From Guyanagaster necrorhizus (Eukaryota > Basidiomycota > Agaricomycetes > Agaricales > Physalacriaceae), in the NCBI RefSeq assembly GCF_019112545.1, contig NW_025064936.1, forward strand, positions 1 through 57,371: a stretch of 57,371 bases of DNA. The letters are read 5' to 3'. Below are positions 22,837 to 35,787 of the stretch, piece after piece (the first letter of the stretch is position 1; each line of letters opens with the position of its first letter). The notes beneath the pieces were generated by a model. The model had not been told where the DNA came from. It searched no databases and saw only the letters and a list, made by a program, of their open reading frames with translations. The translations under genes and the position numbers were made by a program.

Positions 22837-25640
22837 TATCCTTTGGATCCAGACTGGCTTTGGCTATAAAATTTGGTTCATCCAGAGTCTTCCTTTCAAA
22901 AGGCACATTTATTCTGACTGAACAATGCTGTGGTCTGTTATATTAGAGACAAGTATATGCAGAAAGTACTTCTTCAGGTTGTGAACTTTGCAAATTAATT
23001 CTAAAACAATTATGCTGCTTGGATACATGCTGAAGACAATTACAGATCACAACTTCAACTTTTCAACTTGACATAACATCACTACTTGATCTTAAACTTT
23101 TCTTTTTTTTTTGGTGGAATATTTGGTATGACATTATGCACTTTGTGCAGCAGAGGCCTTCTGACTAGCAAGTTGGCATGTCAATGCCATTATACTCTGT
23201 TGATGAGATAAGGTTTAAGACCCTGCAAGTGATCTAAACTTATAACCAACTCAAGGAGTGTACAGTGACTAAAGAGATGGATGCTCTTTGGTGTTATAAG
23301 TGCAAATTCACTCCAGTCTATGTGACAATGATAAGAAGTCTTATTCCATTTCCGAAAAATATTGCTGCAGTGACTTGAGAGAAATTAACTGGAAAGCATG
23401 CTTATCATAATCTGCATACATCATAGTGGAGATTTGGATCTCTCTCTTATGGTGAAAAAAAGATTGTGCTGTTCATTTCTTGAGTACAGGCTGAGAGTAA
23501 CTGTGACAGAGAAAAGAGCCTTCCTGATTCACTCCTTCCCTTTTGTTTTAGACAATGATGCACATAGAGAAAGAGGTGAGATAGATTTAGAAGAAGCTGG
23601 AAGGGTAACATAAGTGAGGCCAACTAGCAGCTCTCCAGTCAGTGGAAGATATGCATAAGGAGAGGAGGCAGCCTGACTATCCTGGCTAAGGTAAAGCTGC
23701 GTTACTGGAGGAACATTCATCTTATCACTCTTGAACTCAAAAGCACTGGCTGTGTGTGTTAAAAAGAGCTGGTGAGTTTGTCATGCTCTGCTTCAGAGTT
23801 GAAAATAACATCACTCTCAATAGAGGAAGCTATAAAGGGAATACTGTGATAAGAATAGGAAAACTAATATAAATAAGGAGAACTCACAATGAAGGATAGG
23901 CTTTTTGACAGAGCATATAGCTTTGACTGAGACAGATGCTAGTTTTCTTGTTGATGACTTTGGATCAGTTGTAGAAGGCACTGAGGGTTGCACATGAGGT
24001 TGGAATGAGCTAACCACACTGAGGAAATCAGAATTGAGTGAGAACATGATCAAGCAAGAGGTAAATGACACATAATGTAGCCTTTACTTTCTTGGAGGTT
24101 GGTTTAATAGGAGTTTGTAGGACAAACACAATCAAATAAACATATGAGACACTAACAGAAAATAAATACCTCACAGAAGCAGAGGCCTCTTTTTCATACT
24201 GATGCTTGTGAGTAAGGAGAGCCTCCTAAAAATAAAATTAAAAAGAAAAAAAGAGGAGGTCTGACATGAGAAAAGCTATACAGAGTTAGAACTAGCCATC
24301 AGAAAGACTATGGAGACTATCTTTTTAGAAGAGAATACAAAGGCTTTGAAGAATATGAGATGGTGGCCAGAAAAGCAGAAATAGCATGTGACTTACTAGA
24401 TTCTTTTGTAACTTGTAAAGCCCTGATAAGAGTTAGGCATAGTACTTTAGAACTTGAAACAAACCATGTTATACAGAAGAAAAAGAGAGGAGATGGAGAA
24501 CAAAATTCATCTGGATGAGCCAGTCTCAGTCACCAGAGATTTAGCAAGCAAAGAGGTAGCACCCACAAGAACTGGCATAGAAGGTGCAGAAACAGCATAA
24601 AGAGGAAGTAACCAGTGTTAAAGAACTGAGGATGAGCTACTATTCTCATAGTCACTATACCTAGGCAACAAAAGAGCTGGATTATATTCAAACTAGACAA
24701 CACTGCATGAAGAAATACTGTAAAGAAGAATAGGACAGACTTACAGAGCAATGTTTCCATTTAGCATCAGTCACAGCCCAAGACTTCCATTTAGCTTGTC
24801 AAAGTTTCTCTGGGATTTTTTTGATGAGTTTGATCGGCCCAAGATGAAAAGACAGTAGTGAGATAGACCCATGCAGAAGGCCAACTGACCAGCCAATGAC
24901 AGTTGAGTAATGAAAACTGAGGGAAATAAAAAGAGAACACATCAAGTAAGAGCAAGCCTGTAATACTGCATTAATCAAGTCACATATGAAGGTGGAACTA
25001 GCCACCTCAGGGTTAAGATATGCTATAGTGAATGGATGAGTATCACAAATATTGATAGCAAGGTCTTCTATAAGGATGAGACATATGGAGACAAGGGTAG
25101 TTATAGCAAATAAGACAGAGGAGATAGTGAAAGAAAAGTAAGTCAAGGTGAGAAGAAGATTAAAAAAAGAAAGAAAGAAGAAGGCAATCTGAAAGTAAAT
25201 TTTTAAGTGCAAGATGTTCAATTTGACATAAAAACATCATGCATATGCTGAAATCCTAAGAGCATAAAAGAGAGCACCACCACAACTTATGCACTGTCAC
25301 AACAAAAATAGCATATTGCTGTGGTAATAAGAATACATGTGTAGATAGAATAACAAATATGCATGTATATTGAGAGAAGAGAATAAGGGAGAGAGGAGAA
25401 GATAGATGCTCTATCAGTATTAAGCAGTTACATACTTATACTATTTGTAGAGTGGCATAATGTGAGTAGTATATAATAAGACAAAAATAACTGCTAAAAG
25501 ACAATGTAAGAATATTGAAAGAAAGAGAGAGGCTAACTAATGGTGATAAGTAAACACTGTATAGACAAAGAAAGATAAAAGCAAGGTAAGGTAACAAAGG
25601 TAATAGTTAAGGAAATAGTCTAGAATAGGTGAATCCTCTA
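22837..25640. other. CpG-poor region with unassigned minus-strand open frames
   Basis: Minus-strand frames at 23817-24071, 24530-24760 and 24799-25221 are serine/threonine-rich or hydrophobic, and motifs like intron borders occur between them. I recognise no domain. They may be remnants of a multi-exon gene or unclassified element sequence. Confidence 0.35.
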
Positions 25641-27050
25641 CATCTCATACAAACTTCAATTTTCAGTCTCTGAGCTGAAACATGCATCATATCATGTGTC
25701 ATTGGTGTCATCATCAAAAAGTCCCATGAGGTGTGATGTGTCAGTGAACTCAGTGACCTTGAACTTGTTCTTCAATCTTGCATAGTAAGGTATAAGCTGA
25801 AAAGCTGCAAATTTAAGCCAAAATACTGCACTGTCCAGCTCCACAAGATAGTATGCTCCTCTCTGAGTGCATCAGACTACAACCATGAGACTAAAGTAGC
25901 AAGAACAAAACTTCCTGTTGGTGCCAACTTTAATTTTCTTGTTGAGGACAAGGACTAGGATGCCAGGCTTGAAGTCATAGTTGTGGATGGTGTTTGTAAA
26001 CCACTGTTGGAAGTCCTGAATCAATTGGAATCTGGCTCTGGTGATATAGTGCTCAAAGTTAGCCAAGTCTTCATTCCATTTCTCAAGCTGACATGTGCAC
26101 ATGTACAACAGCTCAGACTCAGATACCTTTCCAGTAACCTCAGAGAACAAGAATGTCATAAGCAGGATGTCAAATGGAAGAAGTGGTTCAACACTGTAGG
26201 CCATAAAAAAGAGAGAAGTGTGCATGTAGTGAGACATCATTATTCTATTCACCCAGAAGATGAGGTGAGCCTTACTTGTTCAGGCTCATTCATTCCCTTC
26301 ACACAGCTTCTTCAGCATATCATGGATAGGCTGATGTGCAATCTTGATGAAGCCATTAGCTTGAGAGTTGTAGGTCAAAATGTGAATATAGTGGATGCTG
26401 TATGTCTTGGTCAGGTATTCCACTGCAGCAACCATTGGAGGTCCATTATCTGTGACAAGGATCTCTGCAATACCACCCCAACAATACAAGATTTCTTCAA
26501 ATATAAATTGTCTGACTATTTCACCTGTCTCTGCTCAAAGCATCTGGAACTTGGGCCAGTGAGTGAGGCTACACCTCTCTTGAATGATATATTGATATCT
26601 GAAAGCCTTCAGTAGATGCATAGTGTTGATACAGCACTTCTGGAACAGGCCTGCAGATATAGAGATCTTCAGAGGTAAGCATATGTGTTCTATAGACTCT
26701 AGTTGATACTCATAGCATGTCTTCAGATACCATCAGATGTCATCATCCATTCCTGGCCACCAAAAATAGTCTTAGAGCTGCCATTGGGTCAGATAGAACC
26801 CCTTTTGATGATCTAGTTTATCATGTCCAGCATGAAGGATTGCCAGCCACTCAGAATGCAGAATGACAAGCTGATGTTGGCCTCTTAGGTTGTAGCAGAA
26901 TAGTTTCTCCCCAAGGATAAAGAACTGGCAGGCCTGCTGCTGGAGTGCTGGGAGTCTTGTTCATGGCACCAATGGCAGACATTCAAGCTTCATGAGATAG
27001 TGCTGAATGTAGGCTATGTCAGAAAGTTGTGAAATGTCTTATAAGAATAG
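25641..27050 (-). pseudogene. Gypsy integrase fragment (second Gypsy family)
   Basis: One minus-strand frame holds the last third of a Gypsy pol. It starts with a zinc-binding H..H/C..C region ending FWWPGMDDDI and CYEYQ (about 26800-26700). The integrase core follows with YIIQERCSLTHWP, ILVTDNGPPM and YNSQANG (about 26600-26350). Then comes a post-integrase part with SVEPLLPFD (about 26200) and FAAFQLIPYYARL (about 25790). These motifs match a Gypsy lineage widespread in basidiomycetes and differ from the chromovirus next door. RT and protease are missing. Only a few stops interrupt it. Confidence 0.8.
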
Positions 27051-27097
27051 ATTATTAATAATATAATAAGATACTCATATTATTCAAATAAGTAATA

Positions 27098-27522
27098 TGT
27101 TAGACTCAAGCTGCACATGATCCAAACACATGATAAACTAGTGTGGTTTCATCTTTGAACCTTTGTGCTAGAGTTCACCTGTTGTGTTTAGTTGACTGAG
27201 TGCTTCAAGGCCTTTGCAAGTATAGCTCAAGAGTAGAATAAGATGAATAAACTTAGCTTAGAGCTGGGGTTTAACCAGCAAGAGTGAGCCTACTTATATA
27301 CTGTACATCATCCAAGTAAATATAGAACTGCTTATTATGCATTTCTATGTTCTTTGTGCCTTTTGTCCTTGGGCATCATTACTGTCCACAAACGATCATT
27401 GTGTGTTGTCAAGAGCTTGTCACTATATCAGAGGACAATGATAGATCAGCTTATTGTGCTGACTAAGCATAAATAGAGATTAACTTGAGGAAAATAAAGA
27501 AAAAGGTAGAAAAATCATAATA
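27098..27522 (-). repeat. Chromovirus 3' LTR, left copy (425 bp)
   Basis: Mirror image of 35788-36212. Starts TGTTAGACTC on the + strand. Exactly as long as the young LTR at 56808-57232 and alignable along its length, with many CpGs of the young copy read as TG or CA. Confidence 0.85.
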
Positions 27523-27552
27523 TTACCTCTGCCTTAAGACCATCATCTCAAT

Positions 27553-30500
27553 GGCTTAATTTAGGGATAATTTGTAGTCTCAGATAGTATCATCAGCATT
27601 CATCTGTTTTTTGTTCACCCATTAGTTGGATTCAGGACCATAGCCCTTCCAACTAACCAAGTAATCAACAGTTGTCATTGTATCTCCCTCTTTAGCCTCA
27701 GCTTTGCATAATTTATGGTTCAATATTTGGTTGATTTCATAATGTTCTTTATCATCAATTAAGTCAGGCAGTGGTGGTGGGAGATGTTCTTGATTGAAAA
27801 ATGCAGATGTGACAAATGAGGTGAGAAGCAATTTATTGAAGATGTCATGAATTCTCCAAGAAGTAGGAAGGCACAATTTATAGGCAGAGGTGCCAACCTT
27901 AGCAAGGATCAGGAAGGGTCTGGTACATTTATCAGTGAGTTTTCATTTCAGACAAGGGAGGTGAAGGTTGGTTGTATCCAATCAAATCTTGTCATTAACT
28001 TGATATGTATGAGCAGAGGAGTGATGTTTGTCATATTGCTTTTTCATAGAGGTGGCTGCCTTTTCAAGGGCAGTTTGTATTTCATCATGAATTTTGGACA
28101 TAGTAGCAGTGAAGTTGAATGAAGCTGAAGTTGTGGTGCAGGTGCATTCAGTGTGTGCAATGTGTGGATGGTGGCTGTAGTTGACAAAGAAAAGAGTTTT
28201 ACCAGTTGCAGAATGAACACAGTTATCATGTTAGAAGGCTGTGAGAGTGAGCCATTCCACCCAATCATCTTGTTGGTAGTTGATAAATAACCAGAGATAT
28301 TTCTTGATTTCTTGGTTGATCCTTTCTGTCTGACCATTGGTTTGCAGGTGATATGCAGTTGATGCATTGCAGTGAATGTTTAGCAGACAGTAGAGGTTGT
28401 CAAGAAACTTTGAAATGAATTATAAGCTGTGGTCTGAGATAATGACTTGAGGCATGCCATATTTGGCATATACTTTATTGCATAAAATCTTGGCCCACTC
28501 TTCTGACATTAGTTCTATGGCACATGTGATTGGGATAATTGCTTTTGGGAACCAATCAATAATGATAAGAATGGCATTATAGCTATTGCATTCTGGTAAT
28601 TCAGTGATCATGTCTATGGAAATATGCATCCATAGTGCCTGTGATACCTCATTCAGATATAACAGTGCTGCTTGCAGTTGAGTAGAGGACTTGCCACACT
28701 GATAGGTCTCACATCCTTTGATATATCATTCAATGTTCTGCCCCATCTTTGGCCACCAATATTCCCACAAGACCAATTCTTTAGTCTTTGCAATCTCTGA
28801 ATATTCTGCAGTTATATGATCATGACATGTGATGATGATTTTGCCCTGCAACTCTTGGTCTCATGGGATATAGATCCATCTGTTGTAGCAGATCATCCCT
28901 CTCTCCTTTGTCATTTCTCACTCATGATTCAGAGATGGGGCCATGCATTGGTCCCATTTGCCACTGTCTCTGATCACACTTTTGATCTATTTGTGGATCT
29001 CTTTCTCTATTGGCATTATCATCACCCAGAAGTGTTTGGGCTTTAATAATGTCACTCTCTTGTTATTGTTTCCTTCTTGATCATGATCTGCCCATTGGCT
29101 GAGGAGATCAGCCTTTTTGTTCATAGTTCCTGCCTTGTGATGTAGGGTGTATTTATACTGGCTCAGTTCTATTACCCAACAGGCTTGTCATTGGTTGAGT
29201 TTCTGCCATTGTCAGAAGTATTATAGGTTATGATAATCCATCTATATTTTGAAGGTCTGAGTCACACTGATCAGATAGTGCCACCATTTCTCTAAGGCAA
29301 GCATTATTGTGAGCAGTTCTTTATCATATATTTCATAGTTCCATTTGGTCATTGTCAAGGCTTTTGAGAGGAAAGTCACTGGGCACCATTTCCCATCTTG
29401 TTCTTGAGATAATATGGCTCTGATAGCCCTCTCACTCAAGTCTGCTTTGATACAGAATTTCTCTTTCTGGGTCAGTATTATGAGGGTGACATCCTCAGTG
29501 AGTTTTTGTTTCAGATCATCAAAGGTGATCTATTGTGAAGGCCCTTAGTTCCAAGGGGTATTGCTGGTCAACTGGGTCATCAGATGTATGACCTTGCTAT
29601 AGTTTCAGATGAATCAGCAATAAAAGTTGGTGAATCTCAGAAAAGATTGCAGTTCCTTCTTCTTCCCCAGGACTGGCCACTCAATTACCCCTGCTACTTT
29701 GATGGGGTCCATCTGGATACTCCTCTCACTGATGATCACCCTCAGGTATTCTGTTTCCAGCACCTCAAATTTGCACTTCTCTGCTTTGAGGAATAATTTG
29801 TGTTTCTTCATTAGTCCTAGCACCTCTCAGACTATGCATTGGTGTTCCTGTTGGTCTTTGGACATTATAAGGATGTCATCCAGGTAAATGGTGATCTTTC
29901 CAGTGGTGATGAGGTCCTTGAATATGTTGTTCATCATCCACTGGAAGGTTGCTAGTGAATTTGTAAGCCCAAACAACATGACTGTGAGCTCAAAGAGTCC
30001 TCAGTTAGTTCAGAAGGCAGCCTTCCACTCATCACCTTCTTTGATGCATACATCATTGTGCCTCCAGTGAACATTGAGTTTAGTGTAGTATTTGGTGCTA
30101 TAAAGCTTGTCCATCAGTTCTGAGTTCAGTGGCAAGAGATAACAATTTTTGATCATCATCTTGTTGAGCTTTCAGTAATTCTGAATCAGACAAAGTTTTC
30201 CATCCTTCTTTTTGATGAAGAAAAAGGATGATGCCATTGGTGATTTAGAAGATCAGATTCATCTGCTAGAGAGGTTTTTGTCCAGGAACTTGTCAAGTTC
30301 CTGCTGTTTATGATTACCAAGAGGATATGTTTTGCAATTGAGATTAGCATTAGCATTAGAGATTAATTCAATTACATGGTTCCATGGTTTGGGTTCCAGG
30401 AGTTCATCAAAGCTTTTCTTGTTGAATAGATCCTGGTAATCTCAGGCCTATTCAGGAACCATCTTCTTGAACATTCTTTCCTCCATTTTAGCATTAGCCT

Positions 30501-31020
30501 TGGCTGCTAGATCATTGGCATAGTGTACTGCCCAAATATGTAGGGCCTGCTGGAAATCAACTGCAAGGATGGTTTCCTCATCCTCCATCTCTTCATCTTA
30601 CCAATCTTCAGAGTCCTCATCTGGCAGTTCAAAGTGAATTTTCCAGCATTTACACCTAGAAAAGATGATGCATCCACTGTTCCAGTTGACAAGACAGTTA
30701 TATCAGATCAGCCAGTTATGGCAAAGGAAGATTTCCTTGGTTCTGAGATCTGTAATGGCCAAATCAATCTGTTTGAAATGATTGCCAATAGTTAATCACA
30801 ATTTGATGAATTCAGTAATTGAGCCAGCTTAGTTCTTTGTCCTGTCTACATTGTAGATAGGGATTGGGGCTGCTATAGCCCTAGTGGAGAGTCTGTGCTT
30901 GTCAACAAAAGCACAATTGATTGAGCTGCTAGTGCAGCTGCTGTCTATTGACACTATGACTGCATAAGTTGATTGATTAGTAAGGGTCTTGATCTGGGCT
31001 TTGGTGGTTAAGTCCTGTCC
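27553..31020 (-). pseudogene. Chromovirus pol relic, left copy
   Basis: A single minus-strand frame with nonsense codons only. It opens in an aspartic protease (IDSSCTSSSINCAFVDKH at about 30955-30900; the usual DSGCTSS has Gly changed to Ser, a GGC to AGC transition) and ILFCHNWL-like flap sequence. RT follows with the YLDD catalytic box (IYLDDILIMSK, about 29890), RNase H (SERAIRAILSQEQDG), and integrase (DMITELPECNSYNAILIIID and YHLQTNGQTERINQEI). A C-terminal chromodomain (YLVSWKGYGPESN, about 27620-27660) marks the chromovirus clade, whose chromodomain directs integration to marked chromatin. Confidence 0.9.
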
Positions 31021-32838
31021 TGGTGATATGCTCTCTCCATGTTCAAGTGTGTAAAATTACAAAAATTGTGAATACATGGACTGCATCCAAGTCCAGTAAG
31101 CATGTAACTGAGAATAGGATAAGAGCACACAGAAACCTAGCCATCATAAGGCTAAACTGAAGTAACAATGAGCAGAGTGCATGGCCTAGTAACAGGCTAA
31201 TACCAGAGGGGTTAGACTGCATGTGAGGTCCCAGCACTTGGCCCTAAATATGCCAATACTATACAAGGGGACATGCTAAAAATAAAAATAATATGATCAA
31301 AATATGATCAGCAATCCTGATCACATTGATCAAGAATGCACAGCCATTGATGCACTGATGGGACATGCTTTAGAACAGAGAAATGAGATCCAAAGAAAGA
31401 TATCTGAATAACTGAGTGTTGAATAGAGAAATGAAATGATAGCAACAAAGGAATAGATAGAGAAATAGTACTCTCAGAGATGAATAGCACACATACTGCT
31501 CAGAGACTTGCATGCATACCTATGGTGCCTTAGCATGTGTAACACAGCAAGGGATCCCACATCATACTGAGGTATGACACATACCTATTGGGTGGATTAA
31601 TTGGTGCATGTCAGGCCAGAAGCAGCATATTTTATGAGCCAGATGGAATGTTGAGATACTGGAAAAGAGAACATAACTATTGTGGCTGACTCCAGACATA
31701 GGAGATAACCCTGAGGGTCTGACACAGTTTACTGCTGTCAGAGATGTGTCACTGGAGAAATAAAAAAGTGAGCAGACCTGGCTAGGCCAGCTAGCCAATG
31801 TCAGCTAGGAAGGAAACAGCAGGCAGTCCTGGCCCAAAAGAGAATAAGCATGGCAACTGTAATATGCATGTGAATAATATCCATGAGATCCAGCATGGAG
31901 TCTCATGCTTTGAAGATACTATAGGAGGATTATATTAGTAAGTACCACAGTAGAGTATTTAAATGCTGCATTGTATGAGTAGAAAAGGAAGTTTCTGACC
32001 TCCACAGTTGTGGTGTATTGGACACAGAAAGCCTTACACTCTAGCTCTGGGTTTGTCTTTGTAACTTCAGATAAGAGAATAAACTCATTATTGAATATCA
32101 TTAAGAGAGCTTTGAGAACTGAGTGAGGCATCAAAGCTTATGAAGGACTTGAGCCTGGTTTAATAAGAGGTTTTGGATTGCACTCTAATCTGAGAATAAG
32201 AGAGTAGTGTCTGAAGAGCATCATCTTGAGTTTTTGAGGTATTTGTGACACACAGCACTACAGGTGGTAGAGGTTCAAACTCTTTGGTCAGTTGGACAGT
32301 GTTTTGTTGTGTTTTGTGTCTCTGGATCACATAGGTTTGAATCCTGTGGGTTTATGATCAGTTTGGAAACTTGTGAACAGAGATCTGTGCTTTTTGGCAC
32401 TTGTGGATATGTTTGTGATTGGTTTCTGCTTAGAGCATGAAGCTTTGAGTCATGTATTGTGCATGTTAGGGATTTTAAGTTAATCTGAGCTGTGCTTAGG
32501 ATCTTTTGAGAGTTGTGTGAGAGTGTTTCAATGTATTGTATTAAGCTGCAGTACCATTTGCTTTGAGGTCTGGCAACACCTGTTGCCACCTCTTATTTTG
32601 ATGAAACAAAAAGCTTTAAGACTTAGAGAGATCTGAGACTGTTGTACATGTGCTATTGCTGTTCATGTGTTGTGAATTCATTAAAGAAGACAATTATATT
32701 TGTTGATTACTACTTTTATCATATTATAGTCCCCCCACAAACTAAGGGTTTTATGTGTGTGTTGGTGTGAGTGTGATCAGTGGATAGTGCTCTGCTGTAT
32801 CTGTTTTCACCTTGCACACACTCAGATCCTCTTCAACA
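31021..32838 (+). repeat. Family A long LTR-like repeat in the palindrome loop
   Basis: Collinear with 9466-11201. Begins TGGTGATATG (consensus TGTTGACATG) and ends CTCTTCAACA. The left neighbour is the cut end of the chromovirus protease; the right neighbour, after TTCAT, is the palindrome arm. Flanking pentamers (TGTCC and TTCAT) do not match, so it is not a simple insertion between two pieces that were once joined. Confidence 0.75.
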
Positions 32839-32843
32839 TTCAT

Positions 32844-35757
32844 GAAGATGGTTCCTGAATAGGCCTGAGATTACCAGGATCTATTCAACAAGAAAAGCTT
32901 TGATGAACTCCTGGAACCCAAACCATGGAACCATGTAATTGAATTAATCTCTAATGCTAATGCTAATCTCAATTGCAAAACATATCCTCTTGGTAATCAT
33001 AAACAGCAGGAACTTGACAAGTTCCTGGACAAAAACCTCTCTAGCAGATGAATCTGATCTTCTAAATCACCAATGGCATCATCCTTTTTCTTCATCAAAA
33101 AGAAGGATGGAAAACTTTGTCTGATTCAGAATTACTGAAAGCTCAACAAGATGATGATCAAAAATTGTTATCTCTTGCCACTGAACTCAGAACTGATGGA
33201 CAAGCTTTATAGCACCAAATACTACACTAAACTCAATGTTCACTGGAGGCACAATGATGTATGCATCAAAGAAGGTGATGAGTGGAAGGCTGCCTTCTGA
33301 ACTAACTGAGGACTCTTTGAGCTCACAGTCATGTTGTTTGGGCTTACAAATTCACTAGCAACCTTCCAGTGGATGATGAACAACATATTCAAGGACCTCA
33401 TCACCACTGGAAAGATCACCATTTACCTGGATGACATCCTTATAATGTCCAAAGACCAACAGGAACACCAATGCATAGTCTGAGAGGTGCTAGGACTAAT
33501 GAAGAAACACAAATTATTCCTCAAAGCAGAGAAGTGCAAATTTGAGGTGCTGGAAACAGAATACCTGAGGGTGATCATCAGTGAGAGGAGTATCCAGATG
33601 GACCCCATCAAAGTAGCAGGGGTAATTGAGTGGCCAGTCCTGGGGAAGAAGAAGGAACTGCAATCTTTTCTGAGATTCACCAACTTTTATTGCTGATTCA
33701 TCTGAAACTATAGCAAGGTCATACATCTGATGACCCAGTTGACCAGCAATACCCCTTGGAACTAAGGGCCTTCACAATAGATCACCTTTGATGATCTGAA
33801 ACAAAAACTCACTGAGGATGTCACCCTCATAATACTGACCCAGAAAGAGAAATTCTGTATCAAAGCAGACTTGAGTGAGAGGGCTATCAGAGCCATATTA
33901 TCTCAAGAACAAGATGGGAAATGGTGCCCAGTGACTTTCCTCTCAAAAGCCTTGACAATGACCAAATGGAACTATGAAATATATGATAAAGAACTGCTCA
34001 CAATAATGCTTGCCTTAGAGAAATGGTGGCACTATCTGATCAGTGTGACTCAGACCTTCAAAATATAGATGGATTATCATAACCTATAATACTTCTGACA
34101 ATGGCAGAAACTCAACCAATGACAAGCCTGTTGGGTAATAGAACTGAGCCAGTATAAATACACCCTACATCACAAGGCAGGAACTATGAACAAAAAGGCT
34201 GATCTCCTCAGCCAATGGGCAGATCATGATCAAGAAGGAAACAATAACAAGAGAGTGACATTATTAAAGCCCAAACACTTCTGGGTGATGATAATGCCAA
34301 TAGAGAAAGAGATCCACAAATAGATCAAAAGTGTGATCAGAGACAGTGGCAAATGGGACCAATGCATGGCCCCATCTCTGAATCATGAGTGAGAAATGAC
34401 AAAGGAGAGAGGGATGATCTGCTACAACAGATGGATCTATATCCCATGAGACCAAGAGTTGCAGGGCAAAATCATCATCACATGTCATGATCATATAACT
34501 GCAGAATATTCAGAGATTGCAAAGACTAAAGAATTGGTCTTGTGGGAATATTGGTGGCCAAAGATGGGGCAGAACATTGAATGATATATCAAAGGATGTG
34601 AGACCTATCAGTGTGGCAAGTCCTCTACTCAACTGCAAGCAGCACTGTTATATCTGAATGAGGTATCACAGGCACTATGGATGCATATTTCCATAGACAT
34701 GATCACTGAATTACCAGAATGCAATAGCTATAATGCCATTCTTATCATTATTGATTGGTTCCCAAAAGCAATTATCCCAATCACATGTGCCATAGAACTA
34801 ATGTCAGAAGAGTGGGCCAAGATTTTATGCAATAAAGTATATGCCAAATATGGCATGCCTCAAGTCATTATCTCAGACCACAGCTTATAATTCATTTCAA
34901 AGTTTCTTGACAACCTCTACTGTCTGCTAAACATTCACTGCAATGCATCAACTGCATATCACCTGCAAACCAATGGTCAGACAGAAAGGATCAACCAAGA
35001 AATCAAGAAATATCTCTGGTTATTTATCAACTACCAACAAGATGATTGGGTGGAATGGCTCACTCTCACAGCCTTCTAACATGATAACTGTGTTCATTCT
35101 GCAACTGGTAAAACTCTTTTCTTTGTCAACTACAGCCACCATCCACACATTGCACACACTGAATGCACCTGCACCACAACTTCAGCTTCATTCAACTTCA
35201 CTGCTACTATGTCCAAAATTCATGATGAAATACAAACTGCCCTTGAAAAGGCAGCCACCTCTATGAAAAAGCAATATGACAAACATCACTCCTCTGCTCA
35301 TACATATCAAGTTAATGACAAGATTTGATTGGATACAACCAACCTTCACCTCCCTTGTCTGAAATGAAAACTCACTGATAAATGTACCAGACCCTTCCTG
35401 ATCCTTGCTAAGGTTGGCACCTCTGCCTATAAATTGTGCCTTCCTACTTCTTGGAGAATTCATGACATCTTCAATAAATTGCTTCTCACCTCATTTGTCA
35501 CATCTGCATTTTTCAATCAAGAACATCTCCCACCACCACTGCCTGACTTAATTGATGATAAAGAACATTATGAAATCAACCAAATATTGAACCATAAATT
35601 ATGCAAAGCTGAGGCTAAAGAGGGAGATACAATGACAACTGTTGATTACTTGGTTAGTTGGAAGGGCTATGGTCCTGAATCCAACTAATGGGTGAACAAA
35701 AAACAGATGAATGCTGATGATACTATCTGAGACTACAAATTATCCCTAAATTAAGCC
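32844..35757 (+). pseudogene. Chromovirus pol relic, right copy
   Basis: One + strand frame without indels but with many stops. Domain order: pre-RT region with NHVIELISNANANLNCKTYP; RT with KKKDGKLCLIQNY and the YLDD box near 33425; RNase H with KWCPVTFLSKALTMTKWNYE (33871-34068); an integrase zinc region with YIKGCETYQCGKS; the integrase core at 34681-34890; YHLQTNGQTERINQEIKKYL near 34960; and a chromodomain at about 35560-35690. Non-functional. Confidence 0.9.
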
Positions 35758-35787
35758 ATTGAGATGATGGTCTTAAGGCAGAGGTAA

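Larger units (their letters stand above)
27098..31020 (-). mobile_element. Decayed Gypsy chromovirus, left copy (5' truncated)
   Basis: On the minus strand: protease, RT, RNase H, integrase, chromodomain, then a 3' LTR ending at 27098. Gag and the 5' LTR are missing because the element is cut at 31020 by a family A repeat. Its first 3369 bp from the LTR side form the left arm of a palindrome with 32844-36212. This copy extends 554 bp further upstream than the right copy and so includes the protease. Confidence 0.9.

Noticed and set aside
25983..26615. A 210-aa + strand open frame.
   Set aside because: Antisense to the Gypsy integrase relic, whose motifs are on the minus strand.
34943..35266. 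A + strand 107-aa open frame inside the right arm as a gene (twin at 28044-28367).
   Set aside because: It is an out-of-frame shadow of the integrase, which reads in the pol frame with YHLQTNGQTERINQ.
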